This document shows positions 6,985 to 13,602 of a stretch of 20,202 bases of DNA, piece after piece (position 1 is the stretch's first letter; each line of letters begins with the position of its first letter). Below the pieces are notes generated by a model. The model saw only the letters and a program-made list of their open reading frames with translations, did not search any database and had not been told where the DNA came from. Made by a program: the position numbers and the translations under genes. This DNA comes from Bacteroidales bacterium UBA3653 (lineage in GTDB: Bacteria; Bacteroidota; Bacteroidia; Bacteroidales; Paludibacteraceae). The stretch lies in assembly GCA_002373505.1 (NCBI GenBank), contig DFKE01000009.1, positions 1 through 20,202 of the forward strand, written 5' to 3'.

Positions 6985-7782
6985 CTATATTCGTTCCAAA
7001 CTACGGAGCGGAATCCAGCCTTCGTTGGAACCGACGTGAATATTAACCCATTCACCGATCGTTTCGCGGATAGTCACTTTGGTCCCTTCGTGAAGGGTAA
7101 AGAGATCCGTTCCCGAGCGGTCAGGCGAAGACTTGGCATTGACAATACCCTGTGTGATGACCGCCTCATTGCGCAGGGTGTCTCTGTTATGCAGCGAAGC
7201 GGCATTGAGGCCTGTTACGAGTGAGAAGAGCAGGGCAATCCAAGCCGTATGAAAGGCTGTCTTGCGCAGCCATGTAGCGCGCCCCAGAAGGAAAACAAGC
7301 AGTCCTGCCAGCGCTAAGATGAAGAGCGTGACAGACAGCACAATCCACGTATGTTCGTTTAGTTGGTTGCGTACCGTGCGTGCCCAGGAAGAGAGGAAAA
7401 AGTCCTGATCGGGGATATTGTCCACAATCCTGCTCTGCGCAAAAGCCAGGTTGTATTTGGCGTCTTTGTAGTTCGGCTTCAGACGCAAGGCGCGCTCATA
7501 ATTGAGGATCGCCTGCGCCAGTTCGCCCTGTTTGAACCGGGCATTGCCTAAGTTATAATAGACCGTCGCGTCCGGCTGCTCGTCGATGAGGGACTGATAG
7601 ATGGTAGCCGCCTCCTCGTAGTGGCCGTCTGCATAGGCGGCATTAGCTTCGTCAAAGGCACTCTGGCGGTCTTGCGCGAAACAGATCAACGGCAAAAAAC
7701 TGATCGTTAGAAACAATAGGAGTCTTTCGACTTTCGACTTTTTGCTTTCGACTTTCGACTTTTTGCTTTCGACTATTCTCAT
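6985..7782 (-). CDS. batE: BatE: TPR and SH3 domain membrane protein of the Bat operon
   Basis: This is the last gene of the Bat aerotolerance operon, 265 aa. Visible parts: signal-like hydrophobic segment (20-36, ending C-F-A-Q), two or three TPR repeats (38-117, e.g. Y-Y-N-L-G-N-A-R-F-K-Q-G), two membrane helices (145-167 and 175-195), and a C-terminal bacterial SH3 domain (about 205-262, ending W-I-P-L-R). Its ATG overlaps the batD stop as ATGA, so the start is well supported. Oddly, residues 4-19 between that start and the signal segment are entirely encoded by a 7-bp tandem repeat (VESKKSKVESKKSKVE). Bat proteins are linked to oxygen tolerance in Bacteroides. The exact role is not settled. 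Confidence 0.88.
   Translation of the reverse strand: MRIVESKKSKVESKKSKVERLLLFLTISFLPLICFAQDRQSAFDEANAAYADGHYEEAATIYQSLIDEQPDATVYYNLGNARFKQGELAQAILNYERALRLKPNYKDAKYNLAFAQSRIVDNIPDQDFFLSSWARTVRNQLNEHTWIVLSVTLFILALAGLLVFLLGRATWLRKTAFHTAWIALLFSLVTGLNAASLHNRDTLRNEAVITQGIVNAKSSPDRSGTDLFTLHEGTKVTIRETIGEWVNIHVGSNEGWIPLRSLERI
7725..7773 (-). repeat. Family-A heptamer repeat at the 5' end of batE
   Basis: Seven consecutive 7-mers on the minus strand, GTCGAAA or GCAAAAA, begin 9 nt after the batE ATG and stop at its signal-peptide codons. They are in frame throughout. Confidence 0.9.
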
Positions 7783-9635
7783 ATCTTTTCGTTTTCAAGG
7801 TTGTTAATCAGGTTCGTTGTATCTCGATACAGATCGTCCATGGCATGGTCTGTAGCCGGTGCGTATCGAGCAAACTCGGCTGTAGAGAGCACGGACATCA
7901 CTTCTTGTATCCTTTCCTCAGCTACTCCTTTTTGGCGGAGGATAGAAGCGATATTCTCTTTATTAAGGTCCGCCGTAGGTATAGAGAGACGGTCGGACAG
8001 GTAGGTCCACGCCGCGCGTTCGATCTCTTCGTAGAAATGGTCTTTGTCGTTTGCCTTGAGTGCCGCGGCAGCCGCTTTCAGACGCTTCTGCGCTACTTTG
8101 TTGGCGTGTTTGTATCTCATGCGGGTAATGTCTGCCGCCTCTTTGATCTGCTTGCGTAGCACGACAAGCAAGACCATGGCGATAATGAGCGGAATGACAT
8201 ACCACAGCCACAGGTAACTGTAGCTTTCGACTTTTGTCTTTCGACTTTCGGCTAATTTCGTGTCAATATAACGGATGTCGGATCCAAGCTGTTTGATGTC
8301 CTCTTTCTGTGTGTACGAAACAACACCGGATGGCTGCTCGCCGGCGGAAGAAGCTTCTCCGGCACCGCGTTTAACCCGAATCGTGTATTCGGGCGTAGAG
8401 AGGGTCTTGTATTTCTTCTCGTCGATGTCGAAATAGCTGAAATGGACAGCCGGGATCGTGTATTCGCCTGCAGAGCGCGGGATAGCGAGGTACTCGATGG
8501 ACTTGGTGCCGCTCACGCCGGCAGTAGTGGTGTTGAAGTTATTGGTCACTTTCGGGTCGTAAGGTTCGAATCCTTCCGGCCATTCGATAGCGGGCGTCTT
8601 GAGCAGTTTCATGTTGCCCGATCCGGAGATGTCCAGCCGGATGGTGACCGCGTCATTGGTCTGCAGTTCGGTCTGGGAGATCGTAGGTGTGAGTGTGAAC
8701 CGTCCTACGCCTCCGCTGAACCCTGCCGGCTTGCCGCCCGGTAGGGCTGCTACATGGATCGTTACGCCCGGAGCGGTCAGCATCCTTGTCACATTGGTGT
8801 AGGAGCCGAAGAAATCATCAAAGATCGACCGCGGTCGTTGCTGCACTTGTACGCGCAGGACCGCTTCGAAATTAGCAGGATCGATCTTGATGTCGCCCGA
8901 GTGCTGCGGGTAAAGGATTGTGCGGTAGAGCACCGCCGTCTGGTAGTTACGGCCGTTATAGTGCTCCAGCTCTGTCTGTATCTCGCCTTGCTCCAACTCT
9001 TGTTTGAGGAAACCGGTGAACTCCGGCAGCTTGGTGTTGTTGGTCAGTTGCGCTACGTCCACATTGGCGAAATAGAGCTTGTAGGTCACCATCAGCGCCT
9101 CTTGCTCATGCACACGTGTCTTCGAAGCGATCGTGCGAACGAAGAGGTTCTCCGATGAGACACTTCCGCCTTGATTAGCTGATGACTGACTGCTGCTTTG
9201 GCCGGAAGACTGCCCCCTCCCTTGAGGGGAGGGTTGGGGAGAGGTTTCCTCATCTTCCGGCAGCACCTGAATACGCACGCCGTTAGACTGAATGTTCTCG
9301 CCATCGACCTTGACCGTAGCCGGACCGATCGTGAATGTACCTTCTTTTTGCGCCATGAGCATGTAGGTGTAGGTCTGCTCAAAGGACGAGGTGCGCTTGC
9401 CGTTGACAAACGAGGTGCTGCTGCTGGTACTGGTGTAAGGTCCGGAGAGCACGTCAAAATCCGTGAACTCCGGTGCCCGCAGGTCGCGGCTGCGCTGGTT
9501 GACAGAGTAGGTCAGCTGGAACGGTCTGCCCACTACTACTTGTTTAGGCGCTTGCGCCCGGAATACCACCTCGTCCGCAAACACCGACAAGGTGATACCG
9601 ACAAGAAGGAATAATATGAAAATTCTATGTCTCAT
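7779..9635 (-). CDS. batD: BatD: oxygen-tolerance membrane protein
   Basis: The 618-aa protein matches the Bacteroidota BatD layout. It has a signal peptide (1-20, ending V-F-A), several periplasmic beta domains (about 22-440, with F-R-A-Q-A-P-K-Q-V-V-V-G-R-P-F near the start), one membrane helix (474-496), and a cytoplasmic helical domain to the end (A-A-W-T-Y-L-S-D-R-L). It lies between batC and batE, with a 4-nt overlap with batE. Two foreign-looking in-frame inserts are visible. TSPQPSPQGRG at 131-141 comes from a GC-rich palindrome and is followed by a Ser/Gln-rich run. AESRKTKVES at 462-471, just before the membrane helix, comes from the family-A heptamer. Both lie in linkers. Confidence 0.92.
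   Translation of the reverse strand: MRHRIFILFLLVGITLSVFADEVVFRAQAPKQVVVGRPFQLTYSVNQRSRDLRAPEFTDFDVLSGPYTSTSSSTSFVNGKRTSSFEQTYTYMLMAQKEGTFTIGPATVKVDGENIQSNGVRIQVLPEDEETSPQPSPQGRGQSSGQSSSQSSANQGGSVSSENLFVRTIASKTRVHEQEALMVTYKLYFANVDVAQLTNNTKLPEFTGFLKQELEQGEIQTELEHYNGRNYQTAVLYRTILYPQHSGDIKIDPANFEAVLRVQVQQRPRSIFDDFFGSYTNVTRMLTAPGVTIHVAALPGGKPAGFSGGVGRFTLTPTISQTELQTNDAVTIRLDISGSGNMKLLKTPAIEWPEGFEPYDPKVTNNFNTTTAGVSGTKSIEYLAIPRSAGEYTIPAVHFSYFDIDEKKYKTLSTPEYTIRVKRGAGEASSAGEQPSGVVSYTQKEDIKQLGSDIRYIDTKLAESRKTKVESYSYLWLWYVIPLIIAMVLLVVLRKQIKEAADITRMRYKHANKVAQKRLKAAAAALKANDKDHFYEEIERAAWTYLSDRLSIPTADLNKENIASILRQKGVAEERIQEVMSVLSTAEFARYAPATDHAMDDLYRDTTNLINNLENEKI
8225..8252 (-). repeat. Family-A heptamer repeat inside batD
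   Basis: Four 7-mers on the minus strand, GCCGAAA, GTCGAAA, GACAAAA, GTCGAAA, are preceded by CGAAATTA as in the DUF58 copy. They encode AESRKTKVES directly ahead of the membrane helix. Confidence 0.85.
9213..9246 (-). repeat. GC-rich palindromic repeat inside batD (family H)
   Basis: CCCTCCC-TTGAG-GGGAGGG (9215-9233) is a 7-bp-stem hairpin. The same 19 bases recur exactly at 10431-10449. A G-rich flank (GGGTTGGGGAG) follows. On the coding strand it reads T-S-P-Q-P-S-P-Q-G-R-G. Confidence 0.88.
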
Positions 9636-9695
9636 AAAATAACTGAATATCTCAATAAATGATTAAATCCTAAATGACCAAATGAAAAAATGTCT
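9636..9695. repeat. batC-batD spacer of AAATGA(C/T) repeats
   Basis: The 60-bp spacer consists of degenerate AAATGAT/AAATGACC words, as in the nusA-infB and infB-lipoprotein spacers. No promoter or terminator is seen. Confidence 0.55.
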
Positions 9696-10409
9696 TTACC
9701 ATTCTTTTTCTACGCGGCGTTTCTTGCCTTGCTGGCGCTGCAGTTTCTCCTGTGTGTCTTGTTCGTCCTGTTCCAGAGCTTGCAGGATCTGCTCGGCGGT
9801 TTCTTTGTCCATCTGGTCTTGCTGCTCCTGTTGTTGCTGTTGTTGCTCTTGCTGCTGGTCCTGATTTTGTTCTTGCTGTTGCTGCTGTTGTTGCTGCTGC
9901 TGTTGCTGTTGTTGGTCTTGTTTCTGATTCTGGTTTTGCTGTTGTTGTTGCTGTTGCTGCTGTTGTTGCTGCAACAACTCCATTGCTTTTACCAGGTTAT
10001 ACCGTGTGTCATTATCCTTCGGGTTCGCGCGCAGCGACTCCTGATAAGCGGCTACCGCCTTGTCGTATTGCTGCTGCGCGAAATTGCAGTTGCCGATATT
10101 GTGCATCGACTTGGCATACCGCTCTTTGTCGGATTTCTTGTCCAGCATCTTCGCTGCGGTCTCAAACTCGGTCTGTGCGTCCGCATACTTGTCCTGTTTG
10201 AACAATGCGTCGCCTAAGTTGTAATGCGCTTCGTAGCTGTCTTTGTTGGTCTCTATTGCGCGCCTGTAATCTACTTCCGCCTCGGTAAACTCCTGCTGGC
10301 GGTAATGACGGTTGCCTCCGCGCACGTCGTTCGACTCTTTCTGTGCAAAAGACGCTGAACTAAATGTGAGTAAAAATACTACTAATATGCTAAATATCTT
10401 TCTATTCAT
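9696..10409 (-). CDS. batC: BatC: TPR protein with a polyglutamine C-terminal half
   Basis: The 237-aa product has a signal peptide (1-22, ending S-F-A-Q). TPR repeats span about 26-145 (A-H-Y-N-L-G-D-A-L-F-K-Q-D-K-Y and M-H-N-I-G-N-C-N-F). A Gln-rich tract covers roughly 147-205, broken by Asn, Lys, Asp and Glu. The end is charged (K-R-R-V-E-K-E-W). I start it at the ATG at 10409 (M-N-R-K-I-F-S), not at the TTG three codons upstream. Between batB and batD this is BatC by position and layout. The Gln tract uses mixed CAG and CAA codons. The protein is probably periplasmic and works with the VWA proteins of the operon. Confidence 0.88.
   Translation of the reverse strand: MNRKIFSILVVFLLTFSSASFAQKESNDVRGGNRHYRQQEFTEAEVDYRRAIETNKDSYEAHYNLGDALFKQDKYADAQTEFETAAKMLDKKSDKERYAKSMHNIGNCNFAQQQYDKAVAAYQESLRANPKDNDTRYNLVKAMELLQQQQQQQQQQQQNQNQKQDQQQQQQQQQQQQQQEQNQDQQQEQQQQQQEQQDQMDKETAEQILQALEQDEQDTQEKLQRQQGKKRRVEKEW
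9822..9971 (-). repeat. Polyglutamine-coding CAG/CAA tract in batC
   Basis: About 50 codons, nearly all CAG or CAA on the minus strand, interrupted by Asn, Lys, Asp and Glu codons. Such a tract can vary in length by slippage in steps of three bases without breaking the frame. Confidence 0.85.
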
Positions 10410-10430
10410 AACTTCCAACTATTATAATCG

Positions 10431-10462
10431 CCCTCCCTTGAGGGGAGGGATGGGTGGGGTTG
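10431..10462 (-). repeat. GC-rich palindromic repeat between batB and batC (family H)
   Basis: Exact copy of the 19-base palindrome CCCTCCC-TTGAG-GGGAGGG, followed by a G-rich flank that abuts the batB stop codon at 10463. The flank GGTGGGGTTGT resembles that at 12640-12650. Confidence 0.85.
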
Positions 10463-11488
10463 TTACTTCTCTCCGAAAATGTCCAAACGGGTGATTGCTT
10501 TGTTCTTGCGATTAAAGATAAAGAAGTCAATCGCAAGCAAGAGCAATGCGATCAGCGCAAAACTCTGGAACTGCTCGTTGTAATCGGTAAAGACCTGCGT
10601 CTCAATCTCCTGCGTGCCGAGTTTGTCCAGCTCTTTCTGGATGGCTTTGGTGGCAGTATTGGTGTTGTCGCAACGGACGTAGATACCTCCGCCGGCTTGT
10701 GCTATCTCGCGGCACATCTCTTCATTGAGCCGGCTGACGACCACATTACCGCTCCGGTCTTTGATAAAATTATTGGTTCCCGGCACGGGAATAGGACTTC
10801 CTTCCGGCTTTCCGATACCTACTACCAGCACCTGAATACCTGCCTCCTTGGCGCGTTTGGCAACTGCCACGGCGTCGTCTTCGTGATTCTCGCCGTCGGT
10901 GATCAGGATAATGGCACGGCTGGCGTCACTCTGCTCTCCGAAACAACGGATAGAGGTGCTCAATGCCGCGCCGATAGCCGTTCCTTGGGTCTTGATGAGT
11001 TCCGGTTTAATGGAATTGAGGAACATCTTCGCGGAGACGTAGTCGCAGGTGATCGGCAACTGGACGAAAGCGTCGCCGGCAAAGACGACCAGACCCACTT
11101 TGTCATCCACCATACTGTCCATTAGTTTGGACAGCATCTGTTTGGCACGGTCCAGACGGTTGGGGGCTACGTCCTCCGCCATCATGGAGTTGGATATATC
11201 GAGTGCCACAATGGCTTCAATGCCTTGGCGTTTCTCGGTGTGCTCGCTCTGACCGAACTGAGGACGCGCGGCGGCGATGATCAGCAAAGTCAAGGCTACC
11301 ATTACGATAGAGAACTTGACCGTCGGACGGATACGGCTGGCATTAGGCATCAGCTGTTCCATCAGTTCCGCATCGCCGAACTCTTCCAACTGCTTCCTCT
11401 TGCGGCGCGTGTACCAAAAATAGGCTACTGCGAGAACCGGTACCGTCACCAGCAGCCATAGCATTTCCATATTTGCAAATCTAAACAT
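10463..11488 (-). CDS. batB: BatB: von Willebrand factor A domain membrane protein
   Basis: The 341-aa protein has two N-terminal membrane helices (8-25 and 58-75), a VWA domain (about 90-290) and a C-terminal membrane helix (309-325). The metal-binding MIDAS motif is intact: D97-I-S99-N-S101, with a Thr in K-T-Q-G-T-A-I-G and an Asp in L-I-T-D-G-E-N. The start M-F-R-F-A matches the usual M-F-R-F opening of BatB. It lies 81 nt after batA with a repeat-filled gap. VWA domains of this operon are thought to bind partner proteins through the bound metal, with MoxR as the AAA+ motor. Confidence 0.93.
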   Translation of the reverse strand: MFRFANMEMLWLLVTVPVLAVAYFWYTRRKRKQLEEFGDAELMEQLMPNASRIRPTVKFSIVMVALTLLIIAAARPQFGQSEHTEKRQGIEAIVALDISNSMMAEDVAPNRLDRAKQMLSKLMDSMVDDKVGLVVFAGDAFVQLPITCDYVSAKMFLNSIKPELIKTQGTAIGAALSTSIRCFGEQSDASRAIILITDGENHEDDAVAVAKRAKEAGIQVLVVGIGKPEGSPIPVPGTNNFIKDRSGNVVVSRLNEEMCREIAQAGGGIYVRCDNTNTATKAIQKELDKLGTQEIETQVFTDYNEQFQSFALIALLLLAIDFFIFNRKNKAITRLDIFGEK

Positions 11489-11498
11489 AGCTTTCTTC

Positions 11499-11572
11499 TT
11501 TCGACTTTTTGCTTTTTTCTTTGAGTGAAACGGTCTTTTTTCTTTCGACTTTTTGCTTTCGACTTTCGACTA
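11499..11572 (-). repeat. Family-A composite repeat between batA and batB
   Basis: On the minus strand: TAG-TCGAAA head (its TAG is the batA stop codon), GTCGAAA twice, GCAAAAA, GTCGAAA, GAAAAAA, GACCG, TTTCA, CTCAAAG, GAAAAAA, GCAAAAA, GTCGAAA. This is the only clearly intergenic member of the family. It faces the same way as the genes around it. Confidence 0.88.
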
Positions 11573-12556
11573 ATTACTGATCGTCCGCAGCACGAAGTAT
11601 CGCAGGATCACCTCCAGCAGCACGCATATGAGTGCGGCGTAAAGGAACGGCGCGAAGTTCTCCGTATGTTTCGAATACTCGCGCACCCGCAGTTTGGTCT
11701 TCTCCAACTGGTCGATCTGTTCGTATATCCGTTTCAGGCTGCCGTTGTCGGTTGCGCGGAAATACTGGCCGCCTGTGGTCTCGGCAATCCGGCGGAGAGT
11801 GCCTTCGTCAAACTCCGAATCCATCGTCACGTACTGGCGTCCCATCGGGGTCTGTACCGGCACGCGCGTCTGACCGTAACTGCCGACGCCTACGGTATAA
11901 ACGCGGATGCCGAAACTGCGGGCGATCTCTGCCGCTGTCTGCGGGTCTATGTCGCCGCGGTTGTTGCTTCCGTCCGTCAGCAGGATCACTACTTTGGATT
12001 TGGTCTGGCTGTCTTTCATGCGGTTGACTGCGTTAGCCAGACCCAGACCGATTGCCGTTCCGTCTTCGATCATGCCGTATTCAACGGATTTGAAGAGGTT
12101 GACGAGCACCGCGTGGTCGGTTGTCAACGGACATTGCGTGAAACTCTCGCCGGCGAAGACGACCAGACCGATCTGGTCGTTAGGACGCGCGATCACGAAA
12201 TCCGAGGCTACCTGTTTGGCGGCCTCCAGGCGGTTGGGCTTCAGGTCCTCCGCCAGCATGGTTCCCGAAATATCGAGCGCCATCATGATATCGATACCCT
12301 CCGTGCTCTCCGACGACCAGCGGTTGGTCAACTGCGGTCGCGCGAGCGCGATACTTAATAAGGTAACGGCGGCTACACGCAGCCCGAAAGGCACATGAAG
12401 CAGCCATATGCGCCAACTCTTCGGCTGGGCTGCAAGCGTCCGCGTGTCGCTGATCTGCACGCTCGCGTCGGCTTTCCGTAACTCATAGGCGTACCAGACG
12501 ATGATGGGGATCAGCAGCAATAATAAGAATAAATATCCCGGATTAGCAAATGTCAT
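11570..12556 (-). CDS. batA: BatA: von Willebrand factor A domain membrane protein
   Basis: The 328-aa protein opens with N-P-G-Y-L-F-L-L-L-L, typical for BatA. It has membrane helices at about 8-25 and 57-72, a VWA domain (about 88-280) and a C-terminal helix (301-323). The MIDAS motif D95-I-S97-G-T99 is intact, together with the D-G-T-A-I-G loop and L-L-T-D-G-S. It is paralogous to BatB. Its stop TAG is formed by the head of the family-A repeat, so the repeat touches or has trimmed the C-terminus. Confidence 0.94.
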   Translation of the reverse strand: MTFANPGYLFLLLLLIPIIVWYAYELRKADASVQISDTRTLAAQPKSWRIWLLHVPFGLRVAAVTLLSIALARPQLTNRWSSESTEGIDIMMALDISGTMLAEDLKPNRLEAAKQVASDFVIARPNDQIGLVVFAGESFTQCPLTTDHAVLVNLFKSVEYGMIEDGTAIGLGLANAVNRMKDSQTKSKVVILLTDGSNNRGDIDPQTAAEIARSFGIRVYTVGVGSYGQTRVPVQTPMGRQYVTMDSEFDEGTLRRIAETTGGQYFRATDNGSLKRIYEQIDQLEKTKLRVREYSKHTENFAPFLYAALICVLLEVILRYFVLRTISN

Positions 12557-12593
12557 AACAATTTACCATTTATTCATTTACCATTATGTTCAT
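12557..12593. repeat. ATTTACC-type repeat in the spacer before batA
   Basis: The 37-bp spacer consists of ATTTACC/ATTTATTC words, the same class as in the nusA-infB spacer. No regulatory site is seen. Confidence 0.55.
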
Positions 12594-13544
12594 TTATGCT
12601 TGGGGGGCATCTTCCTCCCTCCCTTCCGGAGAGGGTTGGGTTGGGGTTGTCCCCCTCACGAAATCGTATGCGGTTGTCAGAGACTGCTCGTTCTCGTCCG
12701 GCGTAGTGTGCCATTTGGCGAACTTCACCAGATCGGCTGTCTGCAGCATCTTCTTCAGCCGCTCGTAGAGCGCTTTGCCTTCCTCTATGCTTTCGACTTT
12801 CGACTTTTGACTTTCGACTAAAAGGGGCTTCAGCTCCTTTAGGGTCTCGTCGCTCGTCTTCTCCGTGCTCTGCACGCCGAAACGGCGGCTGATGTACTCG
12901 CGTACTACGTCGGTCAGCTCGGTCTGGTATTCCTTCACCTTGCCGTCCTTCCATATCTTCTGCGCTTTGATCTCGTCCAGTTTCTCCAGCGCCACCTCGT
13001 CCGCCGGACGGAGCAGTTCCGGATCGACGGTCTCTTCCTGCTCGCGTTTGCGGTAACTGTCATACTTGCGCCAGAGCCAGAAGCCCAGCGAGATCAACCC
13101 GCAGCACAGCAGCACGATCAATATCCACCGGATAATTCCCCACCAATAAATCGGTGCGTTCTCAATATCTTTGATATCCGTGATAGCGAGCGTCGTGTCC
13201 AGTTCGAACGGCTGGACGACATTCAGGGCCATGGGGTCGGTACGGAAGGTGTCTTCGCCGCTCACTACGGCAATAGGACGGATGGCGAAGAGGCTGTCCT
13301 TGAAACTCGTCAGCTTCAGGTCCTGATGAATCCGGAGCCGTCCGTCGGGAAGGGTAGTGGTGTCTATGGCGGAGCGTTCGACGATCTCGATCCCGTCCTG
13401 CAGACTCTCTCCGAAAACCGGCCACTGCACTTGCTCGTCCGCCTCATGCGTCACGCTCAGGTGCATGTCCGTCTGGTCGCCGATCATCAGCATCGTCGAG
13501 TCGATACTCGCGCTCACTACTATCGCTAATAAAATATTAAACAT
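12594..13544 (-). CDS. Bat-operon membrane protein between DUF58 and BatA
   Basis: The 316-aa protein has a short hydrophobic N-terminus (3-14), a periplasmic beta-type domain (about 20-125), a membrane helix (about 134-158) and a cytoplasmic helical domain. The last contains W-K-D-G-K-V-K-E-Y-Q-T-E-L-T-D and the R-E-Y-I-S-R-R-F-G-V motif. Its place between the DUF58 and batA genes is usual in Bacteroidota, and the cytoplasmic part resembles DUF4381-type proteins. I start at ATG 13544 (M-F-N-I-L-L), because the upstream ATG at 13586 would place a palindrome and charged residues before the hydrophobic segment. In-frame repeats supply VESQKSKVES (243-252) and T-P-T-Q-P-S-P-E-G-R near the C-terminus (300-309). 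Confidence 0.82.
   Translation of the reverse strand: MFNILLAIVVSASIDSTMLMIGDQTDMHLSVTHEADEQVQWPVFGESLQDGIEIVERSAIDTTTLPDGRLRIHQDLKLTSFKDSLFAIRPIAVVSGEDTFRTDPMALNVVQPFELDTTLAITDIKDIENAPIYWWGIIRWILIVLLCCGLISLGFWLWRKYDSYRKREQEETVDPELLRPADEVALEKLDEIKAQKIWKDGKVKEYQTELTDVVREYISRRFGVQSTEKTSDETLKELKPLLVESQKSKVESIEEGKALYERLKKMLQTADLVKFAKWHTTPDENEQSLTTAYDFVRGTTPTQPSPEGREEDAPQA
12613..12655 (-). repeat. GC-rich palindromic repeat at the 3' end of the gene before batA (family H)
   Basis: CCCTCCCTTCCGGAGAGGG plus the flank TTGGGTTGGGGTTGT is a diverged copy of the element at 9213 and 10431. It encodes the last 20 or so residues of the protein, in the same frame as in batD (S-P-E-G-R versus S-P-Q-G-R). 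Confidence 0.8.
12791..12818 (-). repeat. Family-A heptamer repeat inside the gene before batA
   Basis: Four 7-mers on the minus strand: GTCGAAA, GTCAAAA, GTCGAAA, GTCGAAA, followed by GC. They encode VESQKSKVES between two helical segments (P-L-L and I-E-E-G-K-A-L-Y). Confidence 0.88.
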
Positions 13545-13545
13545 T

Positions 13546-13573
13546 GTGCATTTTTCGCGCATCATTGCGCGAA
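13546..13573. repeat. TCGCGCA palindrome, copy 1
   Basis: GTGCA followed by TTCGCGCA-TCAT-TGCGCGAA, a perfect 8-bp-arm hairpin. It lies directly ahead of the ATG at 13544. A similar 28-bp element (23 of 28 bases the same) is at 15791-15818. Confidence 0.8.
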
Positions 13574-13577
13574 CATT

Positions 13578-13602
13578 AATTCTCAATTCTCAATTCTCAA
13601 TT
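13578..13602. repeat. AATTCTC heptamer repeat at the end of the DUF58 gene
   Basis: Three and a half 7-mers AATTCTC. On the minus strand the first AATTGA supplies the last codon (Asn) and the stop (TGA, 13597-13599) of the DUF58 gene. Confidence 0.85.
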
